Positions 61,990 through 64,000 of a stretch of 64,000 bases of DNA are shown one piece after another. This stretch comes from Sedimenticola_A sp040506895 (GTDB lineage: Bacteria; Pseudomonadota; Gammaproteobacteria; Chromatiales; Chromatiaceae): positions 2,775,116 to 2,839,115 of the forward strand of contig JBEVVY010000001.1 in NCBI GenBank assembly GCA_040506895.1, written 5' to 3'. Below the pieces are notes generated by a model that was not told the origin of the DNA, searched no databases, and saw only the letters and a program-made list of their open reading frames with translations. Every line of letters begins with the position of its first letter. The stretch's first letter is position 1. Position numbers and translations under genes: made by a program.

Positions 61990-63468
61990 TCAGCGTCCAC
62001 CACCGAAGATCGATCCCAGCACGCCACGAATGATTTTCCGGCCGAGCTGGCTGCCTATGCTTCGGGCCGCGCTCTTGATGAAGGCTTCTCCAACGGATTG
62101 TCGGCGCGATCCACCTGATCGCTTGCGCTTCTCTTTTTCGCGGGCAGCCTGTTCGGCCGCCTCGGCCTCTTCCCGGGCCTCCTTCTCGGCACGTTTCTTG
62201 AGCAGTTCGTAAGCGGATTCACGATCCACCATCTCCTGGTAGCGTCTGCCGACGGGAGAGCGGGATATCCTGTCGTTGCGTTCGCTCTCTTCCAGGGGGC
62301 CGATGCGGGAGCGGGGTGGGCGGATCAGGGCGCGGGAGACCGGTGTCGGCCTGCCCTTCTCGTCCAGCACCGAGACCAGCGCCTCGCCGATGCCCAGTTC
62401 AGTGATGGTCTGTTCCACGTCGAGCCCGGGGCTGGCCCGGAAGTTCTGCGCCACGGCCTTGATCGCCTTGCGATCCTTCGGGGTGAAGGCACGCAGGGCG
62501 TGTTGTATCTTGAGTCCAAGCTGGCCGAGCACGTCATCGGGTATGTCGGTGGGCTTCTGGCTGATGAAAAAGATGCCGACGCCCTTGGAGCGGATCAGGC
62601 GCACCACCTGTTCTATCTTCTCCAGCAAGGCGTCATTCGCCTTTTCGAACAGCAGGTGGGCCTCGTCGAAAAAGAAGACCATCTTCGGTTTGTCTTCGTC
62701 CCCCTGTTCCGGCAACTGTTCAAACAGCTCCGAAAGGATCCAAAGCAGAAAGGCGGTATAGAGTCGTGGTGATTCTGAGGCGAGGCGGGTCGCATCGAGC
62801 AGGGAGACGACACCGTTGCCGGAGAAGTCGACCTGCATCAGGTCCTGCAGTTCGAGGGCGGGTTCGCCAAAGAAGTGTTCAGCGCCCTGTTCTTCGAGTA
62901 CCAGCAGTCGACGCTGTATCGCGCCGATGCTCTGGCTGCTGATATTTCCATATTCGTTACGCAGCTCCTTTGCATTGTCCCCCATCCAGTTGAGCATCGA
63001 CCGCAGGTCCTTGAGGTCGAGCAGCAGCATGCCCTCGTCGTCCGCAATGCGGAAGGCGGCATAGAGCAGTCCCTCCTGGGTCCCGTTGAGTTCCAACAGG
63101 CTGGCCAGTACCAGGGGGCCCATCTCGGAGATGGTTGTGCGTACCGGGTGGCCATTGTCTCCGAACAGGTCCCAGAACAGCACCGGTGAGGGGGATTCGG
63201 CATAGTCCTCTATACCGATGGCCTGCAGGCGGCTGGAGAAGTCCTTTCCGCTGCTGGCGGCTGCAAGTCCTGAAAGGTCACCCTTGATGTCGGCGGCAAA
63301 GACCGGCACGCCCATGCGGGAGAATCCCTCGGCCAGTATCTGCAGGGTGACCGTCTTGCCCGTACCCGTGGCGCCGGCAATCATGCCGTGTCGGTTGCTC
63401 ATGCTGCCCAGCTGTTGAATGCCCAGGCCACCAGCCCCGCCAATGGTAAAGTTGCTGCCGACGCTCAT
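61990..63468 (-). CDS. HerA/DUF853-family ATPase (YjgR-like)
   Basis: 492-residue P-loop ATPase of the HerA-FtsK superfamily, DUF853 branch. Walker A is GATGTGKT near residue 32; Walker B is MVFFFDEAHLLF. The C-terminal Arg/Lys/Glu-rich coil ends in a Gly-rich tail. Start ATG 63468 has AGGAGAC 6 nt upstream; an earlier in-frame start is not supported. The cellular role of this branch is not established. Confidence 0.9.
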   Translation of the reverse strand: MSVGSNFTIGGAGGLGIQQLGSMSNRHGMIAGATGTGKTVTLQILAEGFSRMGVPVFAADIKGDLSGLAAASSGKDFSSRLQAIGIEDYAESPSPVLFWDLFGDNGHPVRTTISEMGPLVLASLLELNGTQEGLLYAAFRIADDEGMLLLDLKDLRSMLNWMGDNAKELRNEYGNISSQSIGAIQRRLLVLEEQGAEHFFGEPALELQDLMQVDFSGNGVVSLLDATRLASESPRLYTAFLLWILSELFEQLPEQGDEDKPKMVFFFDEAHLLFEKANDALLEKIEQVVRLIRSKGVGIFFISQKPTDIPDDVLGQLGLKIQHALRAFTPKDRKAIKAVAQNFRASPGLDVEQTITELGIGEALVSVLDEKGRPTPVSRALIRPPRSRIGPLEESERNDRISRSPVGRRYQEMVDRESAYELLKKRAEKEAREEAEAAEQAAREKEKRKRSGGSRRQSVGEAFIKSAARSIGSQLGRKIIRGVLGSIFGGGR

Positions 63469-63617
63469 CGCTTGTCTCCTTGTCGTGATACAGGGATATC
63501 TGCCCAAAGAGGATAACAGATCGGTGGTGCCTGTTTATGCGGACATTGTCTGCAATTGGAGTTAAAGACAAGGCTGTGTTGCAAACAGGTAGTGAAGGTG
63601 TGTTCGGGTGCGTGTTA

Positions 63618-64000
63618 TCAGCGTTTCAGCTCAATGGTGCCCGAAACGCTCACCTCGATCCGCTGGGTGCCCGCTTCAAGGGCAGGGGGTGGCGCTGACT
63701 TCATCTCCATGGCCATGGCGCGCACCGGGAAGTGGCGTGGCGATACCCCGGATGTGTTGATGTTCATGTTCACCAACCGGTAATCATCGGTGTCGAGTTC
63801 GCCACTCACCAGCGTGGCACGGCGTTTGAACTTGCCGATGGCCTCGGCTATCAGTCTCTGCTGGGCCTCTTCGCGCTTCTCGGGTGAGACCGTGTACTGG
63901 ATGTTGCTGAGGGCGAGCTCCTCCTGGAGCTTGCCCAGCAGGTTGCTCAGGGCGGTCGTGTCCTTGCTCTCCAGGCGCAGCGACTGGCGTACCCGCCAGC
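63618..64000 (-). CDS. SIMPL-domain (DUF541) protein, C-terminal part (cut by window edge)
   Basis: Only the last 127 codons are visible; the start lies beyond 64000. The segment with NLLGKLQEELALSNIQYTVSPEKREE and AIGKFKRRATLV, followed by VSVSGTIELKR at the end, fits the SIMPL/DUF541 domain of exported proteins of unknown function. Confidence 0.78.
   Translation of the reverse strand, partial: WRVRQSLRLESKDTTALSNLLGKLQEELALSNIQYTVSPEKREEAQQRLIAEAIGKFKRRATLVSGELDTDDYRLVNMNINTSGVSPRHFPVRAMAMEMKSAPPPALEAGTQRIEVSVSGTIELKR

Overview
The window reads as an ordinary chromosome segment of a free-living or symbiotic gammaproteobacterium with moderately high GC. The order pilMNOPQ-aroK-aroB-damX-gltBD-hemE, next to a divergent mrcA, is a typical gammaproteobacterial housekeeping block. 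Several features fit, but do not prove, a sulfur-metabolising lineage of the Chromatiales type: a SqrR/BigR-like persulfide-sensing repressor, a cysteine-dioxygenase-like cupin and a complete propionyl-CoA/methylmalonyl-CoA module. No rRNA, tRNA or CRISPR array was seen.

Layout. 1-9.2 kb: 5' part of mrcA (minus), then the type IV pilus assembly operon pilMNOPQ, a strong terminator, and aroK-aroB-damX. 9.4-19.1 kb: gltB-gltD, terminator, hemE, a beta-hydroxyacid dehydrogenase, a DUF2058 protein and htpX. 19.1-24.4 kb, minus strand: a tight operon of hybrid histidine kinase, REC-PAS regulator, ArsR-type regulator, zapE and slyX. 24.5-36.8 kb: truC, bcp, metH, a SpoU-class methyltransferase, an FKBP isomerase with a phosphodiesterase-like gene, a flavin reductase, an unknown membrane-anchored protein, an Ap4A phosphorylase, a DsbA-like protein, endonuclease I and rof.

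36.8-40 kb is the accessory region and holds the most unusual content. A small candidate RiPP precursor peptide carries two copies of the octapeptide GIFDNCNC, one at its very C terminus. A radical SAM maturase gene follows, interrupted after codon 56 by an intact IS1182-family element. Removing the IS and one copy of a 5-bp target duplication restores a 324-codon reading frame.

40-52.8 kb: CBS-domain protein, CigR-like secreted protein, an ICL/PEPM-family enzyme, then prpE-scpA-pccB-(GxxExxY gene)-pccA-meaB-mce, a full propionate to succinyl-CoA route, followed by carbonic anhydrase and a thioesterase-like gene. The GxxExxY gene is bounded by a 23-bp inverted repeat and looks like an insertion between pccB and pccA. 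A perfect palindrome resembling MerR/LiuR-type operators lies upstream of prpE.

53.4-64 kb: a large membrane GGDEF/EAL protein, a malonyltransferase paralogue, a DksA/TraR-type zinc-finger protein, a TAXI-type solute receptor coupled to a LEA-type lipoprotein, msrA, a Sel1-repeat protein with a thiol-dioxygenase-like cupin, a HerA/DUF853 ATPase, and the 3' part of a SIMPL-domain gene cut by the window edge.
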